Shown here piece after piece: positions 24,161-30,603 of a DNA stretch of 39,704 nucleotides. Below the pieces are notes generated by a model. It ran no database searches. It saw only the letters and a list, made by a program, of their open reading frames with translations, and was not told where the DNA came from. The stretch comes from Paludibacteraceae bacterium (GTDB lineage: Bacteria > Bacteroidota > Bacteroidia > Bacteroidales > Paludibacteraceae). The DNA is taken from the NCBI GenBank assembly GCA_017387515.1, contig JAFOFC010000003.1, positions 1-39,704 of the forward strand, written 5' to 3'. Each line of letters starts with the position of its first letter. Positions within the stretch are counted from its first letter, which is position 1. A program made the translations under genes and the position numbers.

Positions 24161-24786
24161 AACCAGCACAACCCTTTATCATAACCATAGGTCGTCAGTT
24201 TGGCAGTGGCGGCAGGGGCGTGGCCAAAATCTTAGCCGATAAGTACAATATTCCGTTGTACGATAAAGAGTTAATCAATCGTGTATCGCGCGAAACAGGT
24301 ATTTGTGGCGAGGTGTTTTCTACTTGCGATGAATGTACCAATAATTACCCCAATTCGTCGTTATTGGGCGGATGGTCGTTAAGCACGTTGTTTTCTACTA
24401 CCAACCGCGATATGTTATCGGGCGATTCGCTCTTTGCCATGCAATCAGAAACCATTCGCCGCATTGCTGACGAGGGGTCGTGTGTGATTGTGGGTCGTAT
24501 AGCCGATTATGTATTGCGCCACCATCAACCATTAATATCGGTTTTTATAACGGCCGATATGGAGGATAGGGTAAAGCGCATTATGGAATACGAAAACATG
24601 GATGCCCAGCAAGCTGCTGTCTTGATTAAGAAGGTAGATAAGATGCGTTCTTCTTACTACAATTTTTACAGCGAAAAAACATGGGGTAGTGCCGACTCGT
24701 ACCAATTATGCATCAATACATCTAAAATAGGCATCGAAGGCGCTGCCCAATTGGTGATGCAGTATGTTGAGCAATTTGGAGTTTAA
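24157..24786 (+). CDS. Cytidylate kinase-like protein
   Basis: 209-residue P-loop protein of the cytidylate-kinase-like family (AAA_26, PF13189). The loop is TIGRQFGSGGRGVAKILADK (about residues 8-27), then NIPLYDKELINR; GRIADYVLR and the helical DMEDRVKRIMEYENMD follow, with a final NFYSEKTWGSADSYQLCINT that fits the family. It is not the canonical Cmk. Biological substrate unknown. Coupled to the MATE gene by ATGA, a pairing I recall from other Bacteroidales, without known functional reason. Confidence 0.85.
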   Translation: MKPAQPFIITIGRQFGSGGRGVAKILADKYNIPLYDKELINRVSRETGICGEVFSTCDECTNNYPNSSLLGGWSLSTLFSTTNRDMLSGDSLFAMQSETIRRIADEGSCVIVGRIADYVLRHHQPLISVFITADMEDRVKRIMEYENMDAQQAAVLIKKVDKMRSSYYNFYSEKTWGSADSYQLCINTSKIGIEGAAQLVMQYVEQFGV

Positions 24787-24787
24787 G

Positions 24788-24810
24788 ATAACTTACTTGT
24801 AATAAGTTAT
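24788..24810 (+). terminator. Hairpin after the cytidylate-kinase-like gene
   Basis: Perfect 8-bp stem (ATAACTTA, loop of 7, TAAGTTAT) starting just after the stop codon. It is AT-rich and lacks a U tract, so it is a weak or non-canonical terminator at best. The remainder of the gap to 24988 shows nothing else I can support. Confidence 0.4.
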
Positions 24811-24988
24811 TTAGAAATATCTGATGTATTGATGATGTATTTATTTTTTATTAGAATTGAGTTTTTGAGCAATTTTTTCTCTAGTAAACTGTAGTGAAGT
24901 TAAAGATGTAATATCTTTCTTTGCAAACGAGTACAATTGAAAATAATTGATTCTCCCTTTCAAAGAAATACATCATCATTACAATACT

Positions 24989-26854
24989 ATGAAAAAACTA
25001 ACTTGGTTATTATTTGGCTTTTTGCTGTGCTATTTTTCTGCTTATGGCGCAGAAACAATGCCGTTTACTCTTATTAATAATTCAGATTATCCCGATTCAG
25101 AAATCTACATTGCACTAGTTGGTAAACAAAATGGCAGTAGCATTTGGGTAGATTTTTCTACTAATGCAGAAGGTGCAACTCAAACTCGTCCCATCAATAC
25201 TTCTTATAATTCCCTACATAAATCTGCTTCCGATTGGGGGTATGCCAATATTTTTGTACCACTAAGTCAAATAAGCAATAAGGTGTTATACATGCCCAAA
25301 CTAACGGCATGTCGTATTTTCTTTGCGTTTAAGTCGCCCATGTATATTCATTTTTTTGATGATGGAGGTTATGCAGGCGCCGATTTACAGAATCCGGCAG
25401 ATCCTAATCATGGAATTAGGTGGGAGTTGGTAGAATTCAGTTGGGCTGATAACGGTTTATGGGTAAATACATCGCGGGTGGATGCTTATCAATATCCTAT
25501 GGGTGTTGAATTATGGGGTGCTCCTGGAGCCAATAATGCTTACATGAAAGCAGGCGAACTAATGTCGCACCAAGATATTCTAGATAAGTTTAGAACAGAA
25601 ATGCAACATTCTCCTTTTGCAGCTTGCTATACCGAATCGGGCTTTGAAGATGATACGCACAACGGTATCATTATGCAACCATCAAAAATTGCTGCTTTTA
25701 AGGAGGGTGGCGAGGCCGAAAATTATTTTCAAGATTACATAGACCGTATATGGCAAGCCTTCTCTACTAAACAATTAGTAGCCAATCAAGGCGAACGTGG
25801 TATTTGGCGCGGTGGGGTTGCTGGTCAAACCCTTACTATGACAGGAGAGTTAGGGGCTTTTAGTGGCGTGTCTGCATCGGTTCCTTATAAACCTACTACG
25901 CAAGATGTGATAGAAGGGAAAGGGGCATTAGCCACTGGGTCAGAACAAGATAAAGCGTTGCAAGCACAGTTGTGTGGGGCTATTAGTAGAGGAGTGGTAG
26001 ATGTAAATGTGCCAAGTGGTCAAGAGCAGAATTGGGGCGATGCAAGTAAGTTTTTTGTTACCGATGTACACAATAGGTACGTTGCTTTCTTTCATCAAGA
26101 AGATGTAAGTTACAAGGGTAAAACCTATGCCTTTGCCTACGATGATACATTTGATCAATCGTCCACTCTGGTTACTTCTATTCCAGAAAAGGTGCAAATT
26201 ACTATTGGCGGATTTGTAAACGATCCTAATCAAGATAACCAACAGCCTCCAGTAGGGGATGATAATAATGGTAATAAAGAAGACGAAGAAGGTACCGATC
26301 CAGTCTTGCCAGAGTTGCCTAGCCCATCGGTAGGCACCGAAACAGGTAACGGCGTAGCTGGTACGTTGCAGTACGATTATCAGTTTGCTTACAATGGTTC
26401 GCAAGTAATAGTAACTTTTACTTGTACTAATCCCAATGATTTTGTAGGAATAGTACCTGCTTTGTTTAATAAAACAGGTGGTGGATTTGTTGAAACCATA
26501 GGAAGTGGCACTTCTATTTCGGTACCCATACCAGCTAGTCCTGGCGATCAAATAATTGTGGCGGCTAAATTTATGTTTGCAGGCGGAGATGCTATCACGC
26601 CAGATTATACCTATACGGTTCCTTTGTCTACCTCGCTACTACAAAGTTCTAGTATACCTTTTGTGGTGTATCCTACCATTGTAACTAACTACCTGTATGT
26701 ACAAGGGGCTGAATCAGTAGCCTATCGTATTACTAATCTTTTAGGTGTAACTCAGTTAGAAGGTTCAGAATATCCTATTTCTGTAGCCTCGTTATCTAGT
26801 GGTTATTATGTTCTGCTCATAAATAATAGACAATTTAAGTTTATAAAACAATAA
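24989..26854 (+). CDS. GH64-like beta-1,3-glucanase with T9SS sorting tail
   Basis: Predicted secreted laminarinase-type enzyme cutting beta-1,3-glucan. Signal peptide residues 1-20 (MKKLTWLLFGFLLCYFSAYG). The catalytic region (about 22-405) resembles glycoside hydrolase family 64: FTLINNSDYPDSEIYIALVG, ACRIFFAFKSPMYIHFFDDG, WELVEFSWADNGLWVNTSRVDAY and GVELWGAPG. Then come an acidic/proline linker (about 408-445), a small beta domain (about 450-540), and a type A T9SS sorting domain (about 555-621; VVYPTIVTNYLYVQ, then ISVASLSSGYYVLLINNRQF). 621 residues from ATG 24989; an upstream ATG at 24947 would precede the signal peptide by 14 residues. Confidence 0.85.
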   Translation: MKKLTWLLFGFLLCYFSAYGAETMPFTLINNSDYPDSEIYIALVGKQNGSSIWVDFSTNAEGATQTRPINTSYNSLHKSASDWGYANIFVPLSQISNKVLYMPKLTACRIFFAFKSPMYIHFFDDGGYAGADLQNPADPNHGIRWELVEFSWADNGLWVNTSRVDAYQYPMGVELWGAPGANNAYMKAGELMSHQDILDKFRTEMQHSPFAACYTESGFEDDTHNGIIMQPSKIAAFKEGGEAENYFQDYIDRIWQAFSTKQLVANQGERGIWRGGVAGQTLTMTGELGAFSGVSASVPYKPTTQDVIEGKGALATGSEQDKALQAQLCGAISRGVVDVNVPSGQEQNWGDASKFFVTDVHNRYVAFFHQEDVSYKGKTYAFAYDDTFDQSSTLVTSIPEKVQITIGGFVNDPNQDNQQPPVGDDNNGNKEDEEGTDPVLPELPSPSVGTETGNGVAGTLQYDYQFAYNGSQVIVTFTCTNPNDFVGIVPALFNKTGGGFVETIGSGTSISVPIPASPGDQIIVAAKFMFAGGDAITPDYTYTVPLSTSLLQSSSIPFVVYPTIVTNYLYVQGAESVAYRITNLLGVTQLEGSEYPISVASLSSGYYVLLINNRQFKFIKQ

Positions 26855-26863
26855 GTTCATTTT

Positions 26864-26945
26864 CTCCTTTGCTTTTGTACGGCTTTGATGTCACTTACCC
26901 CATCATCTACCCATCATCATAAAAATAGCGTACAAAGCAAAGGAG
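26864..26945. repeat. Long inverted repeat with CATCATC loop
   Basis: Arms of 18 and 17 nt (26864-26881 and 26929-26945) pair fully except for one bulged T. The 47-nt loop contains CATCATC and CATCATCAT in tandem. TTCTTTT follows the right arm, so it may serve as terminator of the GH64 gene, but the stem and loop are unusually long for that. Confidence 0.7.
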
Positions 26946-27019
26946 TTCTTTTACATTCCTCTTGTGTAATTGTTAGTATAATTTTATGATTACTTAGTCA
27001 TTATGAAAGCAAGAATGAT

Positions 27020-27027
27020 TATTTTTG
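27020..27027 (+). promoter_or_regulatory. -7 box of the DUF2490 gene
   Basis: TATTTTTG matches TAnnTTTG, 18 nt before the start codon. No clean -33 element. Confidence 0.45.
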
Positions 27028-27045
27028 TAGCATAAAATTCATGAT

Positions 27046-27804
27046 ATGAGTAAAAAATTATTATTCCTTTCTTTTTTATGGTTGTCCATGGTTTCTGTTT
27101 TTGCCAACGACCTGCCCATTGTAGATGAATACGATGAGTTGTCTAACGATTTTCGTACCCGTTTTGAGGTGGCAGCCGAGTGGAAACCTGTAAAAAACTT
27201 GTCGTTGTCGTTGGCAGAAGAGGTGCGCTTAAAAAATATGTCGTCTAATTTAGACCGCCTGTATACCACCCTCGATGTGTCTTACAAAGTGTATAAATAC
27301 ATCAAAGTAGGGGTTAGCTATTCGTTCCATGCCATGTACAAGGGTGCCGATGCTGCAGAGCAATGGCAATTCCGTCATCGTGGCCGTTTGCATGTAACCG
27401 GTAGTTATGGGGTAGACAATTGGGGGATGTCGCTGCGCGTGATGCCAGAGGTAACCTATTTAGATGCCCCTACCAATCCATTAGAAGAGGTTAACCCTGA
27501 ATGGTTAATGCGCACCCGTTTTAAGGTAAACTATTCGTTTAACGATAAACCCGTAGATCCATACCTAAGTGTAGAAATGTTTAACCCCTTAAAGAAAGTG
27601 GAAGATAACACCGCTTGGCTTAACCGCTTGCGCTATACCGTTGGGGTAGAGTGGAGTGTGGATGCTCAAAATAAATTTGATTTCTACTACCTGCTAGAGC
27701 ACAATATGGGGCAAGAAATCTCCCACACCGATGCCGCCGTTGTTAGAACCCACCAAAACGGCCTCAACCACATCATCGGCATCAAATACAAATTTGTGTT
27801 TTAA
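27046..27804 (+). CDS. DUF2490 family protein
   Basis: 252 residues with a signal peptide (about 1-20, MSKKLLFLSFLWLSMVSVFA). The mature protein is a run of amphipathic strands (FRTRFEVAAEWKPVKNLSLSLAEEVRLK, YKYIKVGVSYSF, RHRGRLHVTGSYG, RLRYTVGVEWSV, ending GIKYKFVF), consistent with a small outer-membrane barrel of about 10 strands and with the DUF2490 family. Function unknown. Own promoter and isolated as a single gene; a hairpin element begins 2 nt after the stop. Confidence 0.85.
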   Translation: MSKKLLFLSFLWLSMVSVFANDLPIVDEYDELSNDFRTRFEVAAEWKPVKNLSLSLAEEVRLKNMSSNLDRLYTTLDVSYKVYKYIKVGVSYSFHAMYKGADAAEQWQFRHRGRLHVTGSYGVDNWGMSLRVMPEVTYLDAPTNPLEEVNPEWLMRTRFKVNYSFNDKPVDPYLSVEMFNPLKKVEDNTAWLNRLRYTVGVEWSVDAQNKFDFYYLLEHNMGQEISHTDAAVVRTHQNGLNHIIGIKYKFVF

Positions 27805-27806
27805 TC

Positions 27807-27904
27807 GGGCTTTCGCCCTCATTTAACACCTGCCTATTATCGTGTTTAGCCCCTTATGGGGGTATTGTGTGTTGTCGGTACAAAAACAGGTCTTGTGCAG
27901 CAAG
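27807..27904. repeat. Hairpin-rich repeat element, copy 1
   Basis: Begins with the hairpin GGGC-TTTC-GCCC (27807-27818) and a 30-nt core (27807-27836) that recurs with one T fewer at 28860-28888. Downstream: outer arm ACCTG (27828-27832), inner hairpin CCCC-TTAT-GGGG (27850-27861), closing arm CAGGT (27887-27891) and a further hairpin CTTG-TGCAG-CAAG (27892-27904). Same fold plan as copy 2. The first hairpin may also end DUF2490 transcription. Confidence 0.65.
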
Positions 27905-27955
27905 AACTATTTATTGTCACGGCATCGACGAATTATCAATAATAGGTGATCTATA

Positions 27956-27987
27956 TTTGGATAGGTGATAGAGGTGTATTATCTTTG
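27956..27987 (+). promoter_or_regulatory. Promoter of the polyvalent-protein-like gene
   Basis: TTTG (27956-27959), exactly 20 nt, TATCTTTG (27980-27987): a full match to the Bacteroidota promoter. Start predicted near 27993. Confidence 0.8.
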
Positions 27988-27989
27988 CG

Positions 27990-28027
27990 TTGTCTTTGCG
28001 TTATACGGATGCAAAGACAATTTTTTT
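27990..28027 (+). terminator. Leader terminator ahead of the polyvalent-protein-like gene
   Basis: Perfect 10-bp stem (TTGTCTTTGC at 27990-27999, GCAAAGACAA at 28011-28020) with an 11-nt loop, then seven T. It lies at the very start of the transcript and 24 nt before the coding start, so the gene would be expressed only by read-through or if the hairpin is kept from forming. Confidence 0.7.
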
Positions 28028-28051
28028 ACTTTAACTTAATTCTTAATCAAA

Positions 28052-28801
28052 ATGCAAAATCATTTCCTACTTCGTTCAGAAGAAGAACTATCTGCTATTG
28101 AAATAGTATCAAAAAAACTAGGAATCTACTTAAAGGGTCTAACGGGAAACCCCACAAATTTATCAGCGAATAGATGGTTGTATGTAAGAACCAAATCCTT
28201 TAAGTACGCATATGGTGATTGGGAAGAGTTCTTTAAGATGAAATTCTTATTATTTTCCAATCCAGTATCTTCTTTAACCGGCGATGAATTTAAGCCAAAA
28301 CCAGGTATAAAGTTAACCGATCAAGTAGAAGAGTATTTTTCTTCATTGGGTGGGATGGTTAATTCTCCATTCTTTGGAGAAGTTATATTGGACAGAAAGG
28401 GTGTTAGTGATAGTTTAGCACATGGTATTGGACGTCTTAAAGCAGTTGCTTATGCAGCTGTAGATCAAGTTATTGAAAAAGGGGTTATAATAGATTATGA
28501 CATAAATCATAAGAACAAGGGTTATAATAGTGTGATATTAGCAGCTCCTATATCAATAAAAGAAGAAAGATATATTTGTGAGGTCGCTTTAATATTAGGC
28601 AAGGAGCAGAATCGATTTTATTTGCACGAAGTTACGGCACAAAAAAAACTCCTAGATGCCGTTTCTGTAACAAATTTGGCTCATAAGCCTTCCGCGCATC
28701 TTGGAGTTTTTGCAAAGGTACTACAAAATATTATATTTACAAATAATAATGTTATAAGATGTTCTTTGGATGAAAATGGAGAACCCTTGTTGCCTTATTA
28801 G
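28052..28801 (+). CDS. Polyvalent-protein-like ORF (LPD3/PBECR-type domain), possible fragment
   Basis: 249 residues, no signal peptide or membrane segment. Residues 42-58 (WLYVRTKSFKYAYGDWE) resemble the RT..FK.WFGDWE motif, and the C-terminus (CSLDENGEPLLPY) the DENGEPLVVYHG motif, both common in very long phage or conjugative-element polyvalent proteins. Residues about 108-196 (GEVILDRKGVSDSLAHGIGR, AAVDQVIEKGVIIDY, LAAPISI, RFYLHEVTAQKK) resemble the LPD3 or PBECR (barnase/EndoU/RelE-like) domains of such proteins. The ORF ends where an ADP-ribosyltransferase domain often begins, so it may be a domesticated or truncated piece. More AT-rich than its neighbours; own promoter and leader terminator; hairpin elements on both sides. 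The domain name is my recollection, unverified. Confidence 0.6.
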   Translation: MQNHFLLRSEEELSAIEIVSKKLGIYLKGLTGNPTNLSANRWLYVRTKSFKYAYGDWEEFFKMKFLLFSNPVSSLTGDEFKPKPGIKLTDQVEEYFSSLGGMVNSPFFGEVILDRKGVSDSLAHGIGRLKAVAYAAVDQVIEKGVIIDYDINHKNKGYNSVILAAPISIKEERYICEVALILGKEQNRFYLHEVTAQKKLLDAVSVTNLAHKPSAHLGVFAKVLQNIIFTNNNVIRCSLDENGEPLLPY

Positions 28802-28803
28802 TT

Positions 28804-29025
28804 CAACCCGCTGCGGGTTGTGTTTTTGCGGCGTTGTGTTTTACACAGGCGTTGCATTCGGGCTTCGCCCTCATTTAACACCTGCCTACAACAAGGTTTA
28901 ACTCGCTACGCGAGTAACTACCCCGTAGGGGTAATTCTTTATAATAGGCAGGTCTTTGAGGTGCATAGCACCGAAAAGGCCTGTGTATTGCGCATCTCAT
29001 ACTCCAACAACCCGTAGGGTGGTTG
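28804..29025. repeat. Hairpin-rich nested inverted-repeat element, copy 2
   Basis: Six short hairpins with three-base loops within two nested long-range stems. Order: CAACCCG-CTG-CGGGTTG (28804-28820); arm TACACAGGC (28842-28850); GGGC-TTC-GCCC (28860-28870); arm ACCTGCCTA (28880-28888); ACTCGC-TAC-GCGAGT (28901-28915); TACCCC-GTA-GGGGTA (28919-28933); closing arm TAGGCAGGT (28945-28953); GGTGC-ATA-GCACC (28960-28972); closing arm GCCTGTGTA (28979-28987); ACCC-GTA-GGGT flanked by CAAC/GTTG (29005-29025). Positions 28860-28888 repeat the core of copy 1. No coding potential is likely here. Confidence 0.75.
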
Positions 29026-29071
29026 TTCAATTCATTTACAGGTGCTCTAAAATAAAAAATCATATAGAACG

Positions 29072-29102
29072 TTTGAATATTCAGTAAAAAAATATAACTT
29101 TG
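29072..29102 (+). promoter_or_regulatory. Promoter of the structured RNA candidate
   Basis: TTTG (29072-29075), exactly 19 nt, TAACTTTG (29095-29102): the best promoter match in the window. Start predicted near 29108. No coding start follows for almost 400 nt. Confidence 0.85.
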
Positions 29103-29107
29103 TGCCT

Positions 29108-29379
29108 AGCCCACGCTGTGATTATGAGAGTATATGTAGGGTGGGCAATGTATTACATATAGGCGTCTTTAGACGTTTTGTTGTGGTTTTCAGAATCTAG
29201 CAAATTCATTTACAAGTCACATACAAAGCAGCAAAGGTGTCCTACGGGTATGTATCTAGGGGTGTAGTCTATCTGCACCCTTTACATACGGCGTGGACTT
29301 CGTGTTGCATGTTCTTGACTTGTGGGCTTTGCTAGAGCCTTGAAAACAGAACAGCAACAATGAGGTCCCGCTTTTTTTT
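29108..29379 (+). ncRNA. Candidate structured non-coding RNA, about 270 nt
   Basis: Begins at a consensus promoter and ends in a hairpin plus eight U. Stems visible: GCCTA (29104-29108) with TAGGC (29160-29164) enclosing GCCCAC/GTGGGC (29109-29114 with 29141-29146) and ATGT/ACAT (29148-29151 with 29155-29158); CGTC-TTTA-GACG (29164-29175); GTATGTA/TACATAC (29248-29254 with 29283-29289) enclosing GGGTGTAG/CTGCACCC (29260-29267 with 29273-29280). The first pairing starts slightly before the predicted start, so the 5' end is approximate. Not tmRNA, SRP or RNase P RNA by their known signatures. It could instead be a long leader of the lipoprotein gene at 29493. Confidence 0.6.
29291..29379 (+). 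terminator. Terminal hairpin and U tract of the RNA candidate
   Basis: Long interrupted stem: GCG (29291-29293) with CGC (29369-29371), GGACTT (29295-29300) with AGGTCC (29363-29368), TGTTGC (29303-29308) with GCAACA (29354-29359), TGTTCT (29310-29315) with AGAACA (29348-29353), and GGCT/AGCC (29325-29328 with 29336-29339). Eight T follow at 29372-29379. Confidence 0.75.
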
Positions 29380-29492
29380 ATGCAATTACGTAAAGAAATG
29401 AATGATATTCGGTTACCTTTTGCACTAAAGTGAACATATAGCATGTAGAAACGGTAGTACAACATTTTTAAGTTTAATTTAAATAAGGTGTT

Positions 29493-30563
29493 ATGAGAAA
29501 AGTAATTTATTTTTTAGGTTTTTGTAGTATGCTTTCGCTTACGGGATGTATTGCCTTTAATACTACACCCTATAGTAATGTAGATGCTGTTAATACAGTG
29601 GTAGATTTATCCCAAAAAAATTACGAGATTTTGGGAGTAGTAGAAGGTTTCTCTGAGCAAGTTTATGTATTGGGTATTGGCGGATACTCAAAAAAATCTT
29701 TGTTTGAGAACGCCAAAGCAGATATGTATAAAAATGCCGATTTAAAAGATGGAGAGGCACTAATTTACCCCTCAACCACTACGTCGGTAGTAAATTATGT
29801 GGTAGTAACAAAAGTTAGAGCAAAGGCTTCTGCATATAAAATAAGATTGCATACGGCTAATACAACATCGACCACTCCAAAAGTTGCTTCCAATGAAAAA
29901 TTAGAAAAAAAAGAAGCGGTAGAGACTCTAACACATGTTCCAACTCCTACTACTCAAGAGGATAAAACGAACAAGACTTTTAAATTGGCAAACGGAACCG
30001 CATTTAACATGGTATATGTAGAAAGAAATGAGAATAACCCCTCATTTTATATCGGCGAAACAGAGGTTACAGAAAATATGTGGTCTTCTGTGATGCAGGA
30101 TGCATCAACCAATAATGCAAAAAGAGCAATAGTTAACATTACTATTGATGAGGCGATGAACTTTTGTAAAAAAATAAACACGCTGTTTGCAAAAGAACTT
30201 CCTAAAGGTTATGTATTCTCATTGCCAACCGAGTATCAGTGGGAATTTGCTGCTAAAGGTGGCGATGTGGCCTCTAAGTTTACTTACTCAGGTAGTAATA
30301 AAATAGATAAGGTGGCTTGGTATGCCTTTAATACAGATAAAGGATATTATAATGTAGCCACAAAGTCTCCTAATAAGTTAGGAATTTATGATATGAGCGG
30401 TGGCGTATGGGAAATGTGTTTGGCCTCTGATGGTAGTTATGTTTCGCGAGGGGGGTCTTATTTGGATACCAAAAGCTTGTGTCAAATATCTTCTAGAAGT
30501 GTACTTGGAGATAAACAAAAAAGTAAAAAGATAGGCTTTCGCCTTGTTTTAACAAAGCAATAA
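29493..30563 (+). CDS. FGE-sulfatase (SUMF1-like) domain lipoprotein
   Basis: 356 residues. Lipoprotein signal with lipobox LTGC, Cys19 becoming the lipidated N-terminus. Residues about 25-120 form a small domain of unknown type (a YIGVVEGFSEQ-like strand region), then a Thr/Lys/Glu-rich linker (about 125-160). The C-terminal domain (about 165-356) has the formylglycine-generating-enzyme fold signatures: FYIGETEVTENMWSSVM, LPTEYQWEFAAKGG, NKLGIYDMSGGVWEM, VSRGGSY and GFRLVL. As in GldJ/GldK-type relatives I see no convincing catalytic Cys pair, so a structural or binding role is likelier than enzyme activity. A near-consensus TACCTTTTG lies at about 29415. Preceded by the RNA candidate. Confidence 0.85.
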   Translation: MRKVIYFLGFCSMLSLTGCIAFNTTPYSNVDAVNTVVDLSQKNYEILGVVEGFSEQVYVLGIGGYSKKSLFENAKADMYKNADLKDGEALIYPSTTTSVVNYVVVTKVRAKASAYKIRLHTANTTSTTPKVASNEKLEKKEAVETLTHVPTPTTQEDKTNKTFKLANGTAFNMVYVERNENNPSFYIGETEVTENMWSSVMQDASTNNAKRAIVNITIDEAMNFCKKINTLFAKELPKGYVFSLPTEYQWEFAAKGGDVASKFTYSGSNKIDKVAWYAFNTDKGYYNVATKSPNKLGIYDMSGGVWEMCLASDGSYVSRGGSYLDTKSLCQISSRSVLGDKQKSKKIGFRLVLTKQ

Positions 30564-30571
30564 TAGTACAG

Positions 30572-30599
30572 CATCCAACCCTCGTTAGAGGGTTGGATG
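30572..30599. terminator. Bidirectional terminator hairpin between convergent genes
   Basis: Perfect 12-bp stem (CATCCAACCCTC, loop GTTA, GAGGGTTGGATG) centred between the lipoprotein gene and mutS2, 8 nt after one stop and 4 nt from the other. The flanking U tracts are short (TTAATT rightward), so efficiency is uncertain. Confidence 0.75.
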
Positions 30600-30603
30600 T
30601 TAA

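Noticed and set aside
25940..26551. 203-codon open frame antisense to the GH64 gene.
   Set aside because: Lies wholly within a well-supported coding gene, has composition of a reverse-frame shadow and no recognisable domain.
27807..29025. Integron attC sites (the hairpins include ATTTAAC and GTTTAAC, fitting RYYYAAC).
   Set aside because: No GTTRRRY partner at the other end in the right arrangement and no integrase gene in the window; kept only as a cassette-like element.
28820..29063. Short ORFs on both strands in the hairpin-rich region.
   Set aside because: They follow palindromic repeats, lack start-site signals and any recognisable domain.
29180..29201. GTTGTGGTTTT resembles the start of type II CRISPR repeats of Bacteroidota.
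   Set aside because: Single copy, no spacers, no cas genes; it lies within the structured RNA candidate.
29108..29379. tmRNA, SRP RNA or RNase P RNA.
   Set aside because: No tRNA-like ends or CCA, no GGAAGCAGC SRP core, no GAGGAAAGTCC RNase P core.
29256..29465. 69-codon minus-strand ORF overlapping the RNA candidate.
   Set aside because: Covers the paired arms of the terminal hairpin; no family resemblance and no promoter on that strand.
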